Shown here piece after piece: positions 22,647 through 31,445 of a stretch of DNA of 64,000 bases; the stretch's first letter is position 1; each line of letters begins with the position of its first letter. A program made the position numbers and the translations under genes. Below the pieces are notes generated by a model, which searched no databases, had not been told where the DNA came from, and was given only the letters and a program-made list of their open reading frames with translations. The DNA is from JANMDR01 sp043760555 (GTDB lineage Bacteria; Pseudomonadota; Gammaproteobacteria; Burkholderiales; Usitatibacteraceae), in contig JAYUOW010000254.1 of assembly GCA_043760555.1 (NCBI GenBank), forward strand, positions 1 to 64,000. Direction: 5' to 3'.

Positions 22647-24983
22647 TTAGTAGATAAATTTAATTGAAACTGAAGCATTGCGCCCCGCCTGCGTGGTGCG
22701 GTCGAGCACGGCGCTTACGCTTGCCACGCCGCGCACATCGCTCCACAACCAATATTTTTTGTCGGTGATGTTTGCAATACTGGCGTTAAGTTGCATCCAT
22801 TTGCCTACGTTCCAATAGGCAAACACGTCAAGCACAGCGGCGGCATTGGGCTGGAATTGGGTGGCACTGGCCACGCGGGTTTTTGCAGCGTAATGCGTCA
22901 TTACGCCTTCTACGCCATACGCCTTGCTTGGCGCGTCGTATTGCAAGCCCGCTACGCTGCGACGTGGCGAGATGCTGTCTAGCGGCACGCCATCCACCAA
23001 GTTGTCGCCCGTAGTGGCACCCACGGCGACATTGAGTTTCAGGCCGCGTAATAAATTATCGAGCCGCCAATTTAGCTTGGCTTCCCAGCCGCTTATTTTT
23101 ACGCGACCAATATTAATAGATTGAAACGTAATTGGCACCGCGTTAGAGCAACGCGGATCGGCTGGGCAATTTAGCTGCGTCAATGATGAAATGAAGTCGC
23201 TATAGGCGTTGCGAAATGCAGTGAGGTTATAGTTTACGGGGCCAACATTGCCGCGCACGCCAAACTCAACGCCTTTGCTGCGCTCTGATTTTAAAGCGGC
23301 ATTTGGAATAGCCGTATAGCCAAACGCAAAATTAGTAAAGCCAAAATTTACGTCGCTGTACGGCGGCGCACGAAACCCTTGTGCGTATTGGCCATACAGC
23401 GTGGCTTGCGGCAGGGCTTTGTACAACACGCCAATACGGGGCGAAAAGGCGCGGTCGTCTAACCCCTTAACAGTAACGCCAATATTATCAGCCGCAAAAA
23501 TCGCGTCATTTTCCGGCGTGAGTTTAAATTGATCAAACCGCACACCTGGCGTGATGGCCAAAGCACCGTTGAGCAGCAGTATTTCGTCTTGCGCATATAC
23601 GCCAAGTTGCTTTGATTGGCTGGGCGGAAAGTCGCGCACCGGGAATACATCTGTGCCAACGGTATTGCTCACCGTGGTTGCGCCGGTGGTATTGATAATA
23701 GTTTGCCGACCATCGCGAGATTCTAGAAACTGCGTATTGGTGAAGTCAACACCAGCGCTCAAGCGATGGCTGGTGGTCGCTAAATCAACTTGCTTGATGG
23801 CTTGTAAGCCAATGCCTTTAAGGGTCTGGTCGAATGCAAATTCAATATCGCGAATGCAGGTATTGGTATTGGTGGTCACCCCAGAACAGCCGGCTGTGGT
23901 GGCTTCGCGCCGCTCATTGGTCACTTGCCGCGTTTTGCTTATTTGTTGATAGGCATTGGCGCGAATGGTGTCAACACCACCAATTTTATGCCATTCCAAA
24001 TCGGCGCCAAAACGTGCGCGTTGGCTTCGATCGTTTGCTAATAGCGACGTTGTTTTAGCACTCAAGCTATTTAACGTAGCCACGTCAGTTTTGGTGGTGG
24101 CGTCTAAACTTTCTGCGCTAAACCTAAGCGTAGGCCCCGTGCTGCCAGTGTTCCAAATTAGTTTGGCTAAACCGCTGGAGCTGGCTGTATTTTGCGGGTT
24201 TGGCGCGGTGCGGCTGTTGCCTCTTGTCGCGTTAGTACCAAAATTTTTGGTTTCATGGCCATCGCGACGGGTCGCTGAGATCAACAACTGCGCGGGTAAG
24301 TCGCGGCCTAAAGCCAGCGTGGCGGTGGTGTTGCGCTCCTGGTCTGCTTGTGAAGCACCCGTTTTTAAAGCGGCATAGATAATATTTGCGGTATCGCGCA
24401 GTAAATCGGCAGGGTCTTTTGTAAAAAAACTCACCACACCGCCTAGCGCGTCAGAGCCATATAAGCTTGATGCGGGCCCGCGCACAATTTCTGCAGATTT
24501 CAATAGATCAGGCTCAATGCTGTTGCGCGTAGCCGCCGCAAACGACCCGATTGAAAAGCTATCGGGCAGCTTGGCACCGTCGATTTGCAACAAAATTCGG
24601 TTACCTTCAATGCCGCGAATATTGATGCCGGTTAATCCAAAGCGCGTCACGCTATTGCCCACCGAAATATTCGGTTCATAGCGGGTGATTTCACGTATAT
24701 CGCGGCTTAAGCGGCGCTCGATTGTGGCCGCTGGAATAACGGTAACGGTAGCGGCAACGTCATCAACCGCGTTTTCCGTACGGGTGCCAGATATGGTCAT
24801 TTCTGGCAGGGTTACAGTGGCCAACATCACGGGCGCAGGTGCTTGCGCCAATGTTTGCACCTGTGCTATTACCGCCCATGGTACAAGCAACGCTGGAATC
24901 GACAGAAGGGCCGCCCGCATTGCGGTGGGCAGTATTTTTTTTGGGGTTGCGTGGAGCTTAAGAAGAGGGACGCAGGCGCACAT
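22647..24983 (-). CDS. hmuR: TonB-dependent heme/hemoglobin receptor
   Basis: This outer-membrane barrel imports heme, possibly from heme proteins, with TonB energy. The 778-residue precursor has a hydrophobic export signal around residues 22-40 (translation may start at the internal ATG 24920). The plug domain begins near MTISGTRTENAVDDVAATVTVI and continues through RGPASSLYGSDALGGVVSFFTKDP. A 22-strand barrel ends in an aromatic residue (SVSIKFIY). The FRAP box is present (GFRAPPYSDVNFGF), followed by IPNAALKSERS in place of NPNL. No histidine lies between the two boxes, whereas many known heme receptors have one there. First gene of the operon, 31 bases behind a Fur-like site. Confidence 0.92.
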   Translation of the reverse strand: MCACVPLLKLHATPKKILPTAMRAALLSIPALLVPWAVIAQVQTLAQAPAPVMLATVTLPEMTISGTRTENAVDDVAATVTVIPAATIERRLSRDIREITRYEPNISVGNSVTRFGLTGINIRGIEGNRILLQIDGAKLPDSFSIGSFAAATRNSIEPDLLKSAEIVRGPASSLYGSDALGGVVSFFTKDPADLLRDTANIIYAALKTGASQADQERNTTATLALGRDLPAQLLISATRRDGHETKNFGTNATRGNSRTAPNPQNTASSSGLAKLIWNTGSTGPTLRFSAESLDATTKTDVATLNSLSAKTTSLLANDRSQRARFGADLEWHKIGGVDTIRANAYQQISKTRQVTNERREATTAGCSGVTTNTNTCIRDIEFAFDQTLKGIGLQAIKQVDLATTSHRLSAGVDFTNTQFLESRDGRQTIINTTGATTVSNTVGTDVFPVRDFPPSQSKQLGVYAQDEILLLNGALAITPGVRFDQFKLTPENDAIFAADNIGVTVKGLDDRAFSPRIGVLYKALPQATLYGQYAQGFRAPPYSDVNFGFTNFAFGYTAIPNAALKSERSKGVEFGVRGNVGPVNYNLTAFRNAYSDFISSLTQLNCPADPRCSNAVPITFQSINIGRVKISGWEAKLNWRLDNLLRGLKLNVAVGATTGDNLVDGVPLDSISPRRSVAGLQYDAPSKAYGVEGVMTHYAAKTRVASATQFQPNAAAVLDVFAYWNVGKWMQLNASIANITDKKYWLWSDVRGVASVSAVLDRTTQAGRNASVSIKFIY

Positions 24984-25013
24984 AACAAAAATCCGATTGA
25001 TATATTAATGCTA

Positions 25014-25032
25014 ATAAGAATAATTCGTATTT
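25014..25032. promoter_or_regulatory. Candidate Fur box controlling the heme operon
   Basis: AATAAGAATAATTCGTATT is a 9-1-9 inverted repeat with one mismatched pair and matches the A/T-rich hexamer pattern of Fur operators. It lies 31-49 bases upstream of the receptor start at 24983, where it would overlap the promoter. This fits iron-repressed expression of all seven heme genes. Confidence 0.75.
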
Positions 25033-25317
25033 AGATTTAAGTCAATGGATTTTTATCGAAATAGTGTGCGTGCTGCGGAATTTTAAAATTTGCGATCGCG
25101 CATTAAGCGCGTTGTACTACAGTGACCGATGGTCGCAGCCGGACAATAACTAATTTGATCCGTTCAACTTCATTTCGCTATTCACCTTATATTTTTAGTT
25201 TGGGAACTAAGCGTGAATATAGTCACTCCTACGTCCGTAAACGCCCATAAATAGGGCTTCTTCAGCCGGTAAATAACTTCGGCTTAAGCAAACACGATAT
25301 TCTTGATCGGTGAAACC
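25033..25317. other. Divergent intergenic region between heme receptor and glycosyltransferase
   Basis: About 285 bases between two divergent genes. Apart from palindromic element copy 6 near its right end I see no ORF with a ribosome-binding site and no RNA structure I recognise. It must hold the promoter of the glycosyltransferase gene. Confidence 0.5.
25234..25267. repeat. 35-bp palindromic element, copy 6
   Basis: A diverged copy with core ACGCCCATAAATAGGGCTTC, ending 51 bases before the ATG of the glycosyltransferase gene. It shares left-flank bases with copy 4. Confidence 0.8.
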
Positions 25318-26409
25318 ATGAATCTTCAATACGCCTTTACCCACAGCGCTGATTCCTTCCTGCTCACGCTGCTCGTGCCTTGCTACAACGAGGCGTTGAG
25401 TATTGATGCGTTGTTTAGCCAGCTTGACCCGGCCTTAGTGACAGCGCAGCGTAGCCATCCGAACATGCGCGTTGAATTGATGTTCGTTGATGATGGCAGC
25501 AGCGACGCGACGGTCGCCGCGCTGTTAGCGCGACAAATTTTAGATGATCGTATTGTGGTGGTGGAGTTGAGTCGCAACTTTGGCAAAGAAGCGGCGATGT
25601 CGGCGGGTTTGCGCCATGCCACGGGTGACGCGGTAATTGTGCTGGATGCCGACTTGCAAGACCCGCCAGATTTAATTTGCGCCATGCTGAACAACTGGCG
25701 TGAAGGTTTTGATGTGGTGCTTGCCAAGCGGTGCGACCGTGCTTCGGATGGCATCGCTAAACGACTGAGTGCGCAGGCGTTTTATTGGTTGCACAATCGT
25801 ATTGCAGATCGCGTGAAAATTCCCAGTAACGTGGGAGACTTTCGCCTAATGGATCGCACGGTAGTAGAAGCGTTGAACGCATTGCCCGAGAACCATCGCT
25901 TCATGAAGGGCTTGTTTGCGTGGGTGGGCTATCACACCACCACCATCACCTATGCGCGCGCGCCACGCGCGCAAGGCGAGTCGCGGTTCAATGCGCTTGC
26001 TTTGTTTGCGCTGGCGTGGGAGGGTATTGTCGGCTTTAGCGCAGCCCCGTTGCGGCTGTTTAGTTGGGCTGGTGCGTTAGTGTCTTCCATCGCGCTTTGT
26101 TGGGGCGCGTGGATTGCGGTGCGCACCGTGATTTTTGGTGTGGATTTGCCCGGCTATGCGTCGCTGTTGGTGTCTATCTTGTTTTTAGGCGGCATTCAAT
26201 TGCTGGGCATTGGTGTGTTGGGCGAATACATTGGGCGTATTTTTAGCGAGGCCAAGCGTCGCCCCGCGTTTTTAGTACGGCGGGTCTATCGGGCGGGTGA
26301 TGAGGCCTTGGTGCGCAGGCCTACGCACTTTCCTGCGCGAGAGATCATTAACGATGCACCAAACGATCCTCAATTTGAAAAGTTGTTCGCGCCCGCGATA
26401 GTGCGTTAG
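25318..26409 (+). CDS. Polyprenol-phosphate glycosyltransferase (GtrB/DPM1-like)
   Basis: The enzyme transfers a sugar from a nucleotide donor to a polyprenyl phosphate at the inner membrane. The N-terminal GT-A domain has LLVPCYNEALSIDALF, VDDGSSDATV and the catalytic VLDADLQDPPDL. The C-terminus has two membrane helices (LFSWAGALVSSIALCWGAWIAV and LLVSILFLGGIQLLGIGVLGEYIGRIFSEAKRRP), the layout of GtrB and related proteins. I chose ATG 25318 (MNLQYAFTH), preceded by GGTGA. The frame is open to a TTG at 25303. It is 2 bases upstream of the DUF6311 gene, so the pair probably makes and uses a lipid-linked sugar. Confidence 0.9.
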   Translation: MNLQYAFTHSADSFLLTLLVPCYNEALSIDALFSQLDPALVTAQRSHPNMRVELMFVDDGSSDATVAALLARQILDDRIVVVELSRNFGKEAAMSAGLRHATGDAVIVLDADLQDPPDLICAMLNNWREGFDVVLAKRCDRASDGIAKRLSAQAFYWLHNRIADRVKIPSNVGDFRLMDRTVVEALNALPENHRFMKGLFAWVGYHTTTITYARAPRAQGESRFNALALFALAWEGIVGFSAAPLRLFSWAGALVSSIALCWGAWIAVRTVIFGVDLPGYASLLVSILFLGGIQLLGIGVLGEYIGRIFSEAKRRPAFLVRRVYRAGDEALVRRPTHFPAREIINDAPNDPQFEKLFAPAIVR

Positions 26410-26411
26410 CC

Positions 26412-28067
26412 GTGGTGGACAAACAACATGGCGGTGTGATGATTGGTGCCGCTGCAGGAGCGGCATTTTTCTTCTGGCTTTATCCTATCGCCATTTTAAA
26501 TCCTACAAATTATTTGTGGCTGATGCAGGGTGATGGCGCGCAACATTTTTTAGGATGGCATTTTTTTCGCGGTGATGCGTGGCAGTTTCCAATCGGCCTA
26601 AACCATCAGTACGGCCAAGCGATGGGCAGCGCGATTGTTTTTTCTGATTCCATTCCCTTGTTCGCGTTGCTGTTTAAACCATTCGATCCATTGCTGCCGC
26701 CGCATTTTCAATACACCGGAATGTGGATGCTGGCCTGCTACATATTGCAGGGTGCATTTGCGTGGAAGATTGGTGAGGCGCTACGTTGCCAGACCGTGGA
26801 AAAATGTGCGCTCATGTTTATGCTCATCACTGTCACGATTTTGGTGGAACGTGCTTGGGGGCACTTTGCGTTGATGGGGCAGTGGCTAATTTTGGCCGCA
26901 GTGTTTGCCTATGTTGCGCGGCGGTCAGCGTTATGGTGGGCGGTGCTGATTTCCATCACGGCCTTGGTGCACGCGTATTTGCTTTACATGGTGTTAGCAG
27001 TTTGGACGGCCGATTGGGTGCGCAAAGTAGTGGTCGATAAAAGCCGATCGTTTCCGCGCGCCGCGCTAGACTTTGCATCAACCTTGATGATGCTGGCACT
27101 GGTGATGTGGCAGATCGGCTACTTTACCGTCGGCATTGCGGAATCAGCGTCAGGCACGCAATACGGCAACTATGCGGCAGGGCTGCATAGCCTTTGGAAC
27201 CCCGGTTGGGGCAGTAGATTTTTGCCGCCAATGGCGGTGCGACCGGGCACTGAGATGGAGGGCGGGGCGTATTTGGGGGCGGGGGGATTGTTGCTTGTGT
27301 TGGTAGCGGCGTTGGTGTGGTTTAAAGCAAGGGTGAAGGTGGTAGCCGTGGTGTGGCCTTTGTTGGCGGTGGCACTAATTTGCGCAGCGTTAGCGTTGAG
27401 TAATCGGGTTTATTACGGCACTGCGGAGGTATTTGCTTTTGCTTTGCCGAATATGTTGCAAGGCAAACTTGACTTTATTCGCGGCTCTGGTCGCCTGCTG
27501 TGGTTGCTATTTTATGTGCTGCTAATCGGTGGGTTCGCCGTCATTACGCAGCACTTAACGGCATTCAAAGCTGGCCTTGTGGCGCTTAGCGTGTGTGCCG
27601 TGCAAGTTGTTGATTTATCCAATCGCGCCACGATTTTTAAAGGGCTCTATGTGCGCCACATTGAAGCCAATGCAATAAGTGCGGACGTTTTAAAATCGCC
27701 ATTTTGGAACGATGCTGGGCTTAAAAAATATAAGCGCATTATGGTGCTGCCCGTGCAGCACATGGCACCACGTTTTGTGGCACTCGGCATGTTTGCGGCA
27801 GACCGTAAAATGTCGATAAACGTCGGCTATTTTGCCCGCGTGCCGATGCGCTGTTTTGCTGAGGGACGAATTGCAGAAGCAGAATTTCGTGAAGGAAAAT
27901 TTCGTGCGGACACGCTTTATGTGCTGCAAAAAAACGATATTGCGGTGGTTGAAAGTGCGCTACGCGCGCAAGATGGCATTGGTCTAGTTGACGGCATGAC
28001 GGTGGTTGCGCCGGTTTGGTTTGCTTATGGTGTAAGTTCGGCGTGGTTGCGCCCTATGCTGGAATAA
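26412..28067 (+). CDS. DUF6311 multispanning membrane protein, likely glycosyltransferase-C type
   Basis: This 551-residue integral membrane protein has about eleven hydrophobic segments and a C-terminal periplasmic domain (from about residue 420). The first periplasmic loop contains the family pattern QGDGAQHFLGWHFFRGDAWQFPIGLNHQYGQAMGSAIVFSDSIPLFALLF, which identifies DUF6311. Acidic residues in such first loops are catalytic in GT-C enzymes, so use of a lipid-linked sugar made by the preceding GtrB-like enzyme is a reasonable inference. A GTG start at 26412 follows the previous stop by 2 bases. The acceptor is unknown. Confidence 0.82.
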   Translation: MVDKQHGGVMIGAAAGAAFFFWLYPIAILNPTNYLWLMQGDGAQHFLGWHFFRGDAWQFPIGLNHQYGQAMGSAIVFSDSIPLFALLFKPFDPLLPPHFQYTGMWMLACYILQGAFAWKIGEALRCQTVEKCALMFMLITVTILVERAWGHFALMGQWLILAAVFAYVARRSALWWAVLISITALVHAYLLYMVLAVWTADWVRKVVVDKSRSFPRAALDFASTLMMLALVMWQIGYFTVGIAESASGTQYGNYAAGLHSLWNPGWGSRFLPPMAVRPGTEMEGGAYLGAGGLLLVLVAALVWFKARVKVVAVVWPLLAVALICAALALSNRVYYGTAEVFAFALPNMLQGKLDFIRGSGRLLWLLFYVLLIGGFAVITQHLTAFKAGLVALSVCAVQVVDLSNRATIFKGLYVRHIEANAISADVLKSPFWNDAGLKKYKRIMVLPVQHMAPRFVALGMFAADRKMSINVGYFARVPMRCFAEGRIAEAEFREGKFRADTLYVLQKNDIAVVESALRAQDGIGLVDGMTVVAPVWFAYGVSSAWLRPMLE

Positions 28068-28068
28068 C

Positions 28069-28101
28069 GCTGAAGATGACCGCAAATAGGGTGCTTCCGC
28101 C
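28069..28101. repeat. 35-bp palindromic element, copy 7 (degenerate)
   Basis: GCTGAAGATGACC..CAAATAGGGTGCTTCCGC keeps the general arms and centre but has several mismatches. It begins at the stop of the DUF6311 gene and directly abuts the 28-bp inverted repeat that follows. Confidence 0.6.
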
Positions 28102-28105
28102 ATTT

Positions 28106-28246
28106 GTAGGTCGGGTTAGGCGGTATTTTGCCGTAACCCGACGCGACGGTTGAAGACGGCACAGGCTCCTTCCGGTGTTTAACCGCCATGTCGGGTTACA
28201 CCCTCAAGGGGTACCAAGCGGCAAAATACCGCCTAACCCGACCTAC
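28106..28246. repeat. 141-bp compound inverted repeat with perfect 28-bp ends
   Basis: The left end 28106-28133 (starting GTAGGTCGGGTTAGGCGG) is the exact reverse complement of the right end 28219-28246. Inside lies a second inverted pair, TAACCCGAC at 28134-28142 and GTCGGGTTA at 28190-28198. The unit has no ORF and sits between the DUF6311 and SOUL genes. It has the form of a small non-autonomous mobile unit or REP doublet. No transposase is present. Confidence 0.85.
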
Positions 28247-28351
28247 GGGCACTACGGATTGGCGAATGCGACAACTACCTTAAGGGATGCTTAAGGCGCA
28301 TCCATGCAGTTTCGGGTATTGTGCAAAGTCACAACTTTTTGAGCGCTCCTA

Positions 28352-29023
28352 ATGAAAAAAACTTTACTCGGCATATCGTTGTTAAGCCTTATTTTAAGCG
28401 GCTGTGCGACCGTTGATGCATTCATCAACACCGAAGAATCGGCATACAAAATTATTAAGCAAGAAGGGGAATTCGAGATTCGCGAATATCCCAGCATTAT
28501 CGTGGCCGAAACTTATGTAACGGGGCCTTTGGCTGAAGCCACTAACAACGGGTTTAGAGCCATTGCAGGCTATATTTTTGGTGCCAATATCGCTAAAAAA
28601 CCGGTTGCGGGCGAAGTGCTGAATGAAAAAATCGCGATGACGGTGCCAGTCACTGTAGAAGCTGAAAATGAAAAAATCGCCATGACTGTTCCTGTTACGG
28701 TTGAGTCCAATACCACCGCGACTGACGGCGAAAAACGCTGGCGCGTGCATTTTGTGATGCCGAGTAAATATACGCTCGCAACATTGCCCACACCTAAAAA
28801 TCCAGCCGTGGTATTGCGGCAGATTCCACCACAACGCCTTGCAGCAGTCCGTTTTTCGGGCTTCTCCGAAGAGCCGAAGGTGCAAGAACAGACTGCATTG
28901 CTGAACGCATGGCTAGAAAAAAACCAAGTTAAAGCCATCGGCGCACCACAGCTTGCGCGCTACAACCCGCCGATTACGCTCCCGCCATTGCGGCGCAATG
29001 AAATTATGCGTGTGGTGGAGTAA
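28352..29023 (+). CDS. SOUL-family heme-binding lipoprotein
   Basis: SOUL/HBP-family proteins bind heme or tetrapyrroles. The 223-residue precursor has a lipoprotein signal (LLSLILSGC, cysteine at about residue 18). The SOUL domain begins YKIIKQEGEFEIREYPSIIVAETYV and includes WRVHFVMPSKYTLATLPTPKNPAVVLRQIPPQRLAAVRFSG. The signature NEKIAMTVPVTVE occurs twice (residues 91-103 and 106-118). The two copies are identical in protein but differ at eight synonymous positions. It lies 3.4 kb from the heme operon but is not part of it. Its last 20 bases overlap the 3' end of the convergent methyltransferase gene. Confidence 0.9.
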   Translation: MKKTLLGISLLSLILSGCATVDAFINTEESAYKIIKQEGEFEIREYPSIIVAETYVTGPLAEATNNGFRAIAGYIFGANIAKKPVAGEVLNEKIAMTVPVTVEAENEKIAMTVPVTVESNTTATDGEKRWRVHFVMPSKYTLATLPTPKNPAVVLRQIPPQRLAAVRFSGFSEEPKVQEQTALLNAWLEKNQVKAIGAPQLARYNPPITLPPLRRNEIMRVVE

Positions 29024-30218
29024 AGCCGCACACGGCGCGCTCGCAAAACGCGGGCGTTAGCTGCCCGCGATGCAAGCTCGGCCGACTAAAATCGGCCGAC
29101 AGCACCGCAAACATTTGTGTGGGTTTAATGCGCCCTGACGCAATTTCTGCCTCGTCACGCGCGTGTACGGCGTCGATGAAGGCGCGATCATCTGCGTTAT
29201 TGATGTCGAAGTTCGGCCCGAAGCTGCGGTCAACAAATGGGGCGACTACGTTGCCAAACGGGATAAATAAATCAAAGTGAAACTGCTGATTTAACAGCGG
29301 CAAAATGTCTTGTGCGCGAATGCCTTCAAAGCCTTGCGCTGAGCAATCCCAATTCACGAAGTCTAATTCCACACGCTTTAACTGCCGATTTTTTTTGTAT
29401 TTTTCATCCAGCGTCAGCCAGTATTCTTCAACGATGGAAAGCGCTTCCGGCCAACGCATATGGCCGTTGCGGCCGATCATGTCGGACGTTATGAGCACAC
29501 CGTTGCTAGGCTGAATGGCCGCATGTACGGCATCAAATAGCTGCTCAAGTTCCAATACATGATGCAGTGATTGATTCGCCATCACCGCATTGTAGGGTTG
29601 CGTTGGCACCCATTTATTAAAATCACCTTCTATTGGCAACACGTGATCGTGCAAGCCAGTGGCTGCTGCAAGCGCCCGCCCGCGCTCGAGCATGGTAGGG
29701 TTTAGCTCCACGCATTCAATGGTGAAGTGGTTAATCCCCATCGCGATTAAACCCTGCGCCACGCGCACCTCGGTATCGCAATTACCCGCACCAATACTGA
29801 TGAAGCGCGCAGGTTGGGCGGCATCGCTTGGCATGGCCTTGGCCAATTGCTTGATGAAAAAATCATCAGGATGAATAAAGCCAAACGGCTGAATCATCGG
29901 TAGCAAATATTTGTTCGACCAATAGTGAAATATCTCCGGCAAGTTATGCACGACTTCGTCGTGCTCAAAGGTTGCAATTTCAGCGGCGATCCGTGAATCA
30001 TAATTTGATATGGCTGGAGAAGCCCTGTTTTTGGGCATCTCCAAGGTAATTGGTGGGGCTTCTGGGTGTGGTGGTGCTTCGATAACAGCGGCCTCAGGCG
30101 GCACAGAATTGCTAAAAACTTGCCGCAGCTTTTGCGCTACTGGCAACGTGCCGGTGCTGGCAAGTATCGCGCGGGCAGCTCGAAAAATGAGCGATCTAGG
30201 TGGTGTTGTGTTTTCCAT
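29004..30218 (-). CDS. Class I SAM-dependent methyltransferase
   Basis: A cytoplasmic methyltransferase whose substrate I cannot assign. From ATG 30218 the protein has 404 residues. It has an N-terminal region rich in Pro and Ala (residues about 35-75), a short helical segment and a Rossmann fold with motif I RFISIGAGNCDTEVRVAQGL. An acidic loop IECVELNPTMLERGRAL and motif IV-like YNAVMANQSLHHVLELEQLF follow. Residues 58-69 (LEMPKNRASPA region) come from a palindromic element. The longer frame start at 30251 lies upstream without a clear ribosome-binding site. It is convergent with the SOUL gene, with 20 bases of overlap. Confidence 0.82.
   Translation of the reverse strand: MENTTPPRSLIFRAARAILASTGTLPVAQKLRQVFSNSVPPEAAVIEAPPHPEAPPITLEMPKNRASPAISNYDSRIAAEIATFEHDEVVHNLPEIFHYWSNKYLLPMIQPFGFIHPDDFFIKQLAKAMPSDAAQPARFISIGAGNCDTEVRVAQGLIAMGINHFTIECVELNPTMLERGRALAAATGLHDHVLPIEGDFNKWVPTQPYNAVMANQSLHHVLELEQLFDAVHAAIQPSNGVLITSDMIGRNGHMRWPEALSIVEEYWLTLDEKYKKNRQLKRVELDFVNWDCSAQGFEGIRAQDILPLLNQQFHFDLFIPFGNVVAPFVDRSFGPNFDINNADDRAFIDAVHARDEAEIASGRIKPTQMFAVLSADFSRPSLHRGQLTPAFCERAVCGFTPPHA
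30012..30046. repeat. 35-bp palindromic element, copy 8 (inside methyltransferase)
   Basis: Arms GGCTGGAGAAGCCC and GGGCATCTCCAAGG around a TGTTTTT centre. It is read in frame AG|ATG|CCC as residues 58-69, in the low-complexity linker ahead of the catalytic fold. Confidence 0.82.
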
Positions 30219-30461
30219 GCGGTGAGTATATCGAGATTTTGTTGTGACCACTTTTTGTATCGTGCGTAGCCAAATTCTTAGTGAAATCTTAACGGGTAAA
30301 TGTGCTTACCTAAGGTTTGCCTAAGTGTGCTTCCTTACACTGCAAAGCGCAACTTTGTTCCTACCGCATTTGCCGATATTTTTAGGATCGCTCTTAATAT
30401 TGAAGCGGCAATCCTAAGATGTACCGCAACCACATTGACTACCAAATTTTTGAAAGAACAT

Positions 30462-31280
30462 ATGCATACAAATTTAGCTAACCCTGCATTTATCAATATC
30501 AAACGCAAACAGATAGTGGTTCTAATTGCTACATCATTGCTCTCGCTCAGCGCTCTTGCAGCTGATGTGACCCCACCTGCAGGTGCAGACCAAGATGGGT
30601 TCACTGCGTCGTTTGGTGTGGGCGTGGGGCGATCTGGTTTAACGGGCGTAACCGAAAAAGCAAAAGCGTTTCCACTTTTTTCGATCGATTGGCAAAGCGG
30701 CGCGTATTTTGCAGGATTGTCGAAAGGCGTTGGTTATCATTGGGTTAGGAGTGAGGCGCTAAATGTAAGCACCGCGCTAACGGTAGCAGGCGGTCGCCGC
30801 GAAAAAGACAACGATCGTTTTAAAGGTTTGGGCGATATTAAAACTAGCGGGGCTGCCAACGTAGCGGTTGAATGGACGCCTAATGGGATGCCATTTGCGC
30901 TCACTGCTGGTCTCACAAAAGCTTTTGGGAAAGACTTGGGCACGGCATATAGTTTTGGTATTGGCAGTGGTTTTCCTGTGAGCGACAAACTGTTTTTTAA
31001 TACCAGCCTCAGCGCAAATTATGCCGATAAAAAAAGAATGCAATCGCAATATGGTGTTACCCAAAAGCAGGCACTTGATTCTGGCTACGCCGCATTCACC
31101 ACCAAGGCGGGCGTGGAATCCATTGATTTTGGCGTGGGCTTTAACTACATACTAGATAAGCAATGGACACTCATTACCAACATCGGCGCAAACCGCTTGC
31201 AAGGCGAAGCCGAAAAGAGCAAAATTTTTAAAGATAAAACAAGCGCTACCGGCGTGTTGCTTGCCACATACCGTTTCTAA
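30462..31280 (+). CDS. MipA/OmpV-family outer-membrane protein
   Basis: MipA/OmpV proteins are outer-membrane barrels, some of which scaffold peptidoglycan enzymes or respond to osmolarity and antibiotics. From ATG 30462 the product has 272 residues with a signal peptide (IVVLIATSLLSLSALAAD). The barrel starts FTASFGVGVGRSGLTGVTEKAKAFPLFSIDWQSGAYFAGLSKGVGYHW and ends in ATYRF with the terminal phenylalanine of outer-membrane proteins. The frame is open to 30300, but the upstream part is not family-like. It lies just before a two-component system, a common arrangement for MipA genes, and may be its target. Confidence 0.85.
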   Translation: MHTNLANPAFINIKRKQIVVLIATSLLSLSALAADVTPPAGADQDGFTASFGVGVGRSGLTGVTEKAKAFPLFSIDWQSGAYFAGLSKGVGYHWVRSEALNVSTALTVAGGRREKDNDRFKGLGDIKTSGAANVAVEWTPNGMPFALTAGLTKAFGKDLGTAYSFGIGSGFPVSDKLFFNTSLSANYADKKRMQSQYGVTQKQALDSGYAAFTTKAGVESIDFGVGFNYILDKQWTLITNIGANRLQGEAEKSKIFKDKTSATGVLLATYRF

Positions 31281-31294
31281 ATCAGCTTGAGAAA

Positions 31295-31384
31295 ATGATG
31301 GTCAATAGACTGCTTGCGCTGCTCCGTTTCGTGTTGGTAATTGCTTGCGTGGTAGCGCTGAGTAGCGTTGTGTTGGGACACTAG
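31295..31384 (+). CDS. Possible 29-residue single-span membrane peptide
   Basis: ATG-ATG start, then a basic residue and one hydrophobic stretch (LLALLRFVLVIACVVALSSVVLG), ending in TAG. It lies between the MipA gene and the response regulator, and could be a small membrane protein co-transcribed with them. The ribosome-binding site is poor (TTGAGAAA), so translation is doubtful. Confidence 0.3.
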   Translation: MMVNRLLALLRFVLVIACVVALSSVVLGH

Positions 31385-31445
31385 GTATGTGTCCTTGCGC
31401 GATCAAGGTACACTTAGGTGATTATAAATTTTAGGGGAGTGCCGA

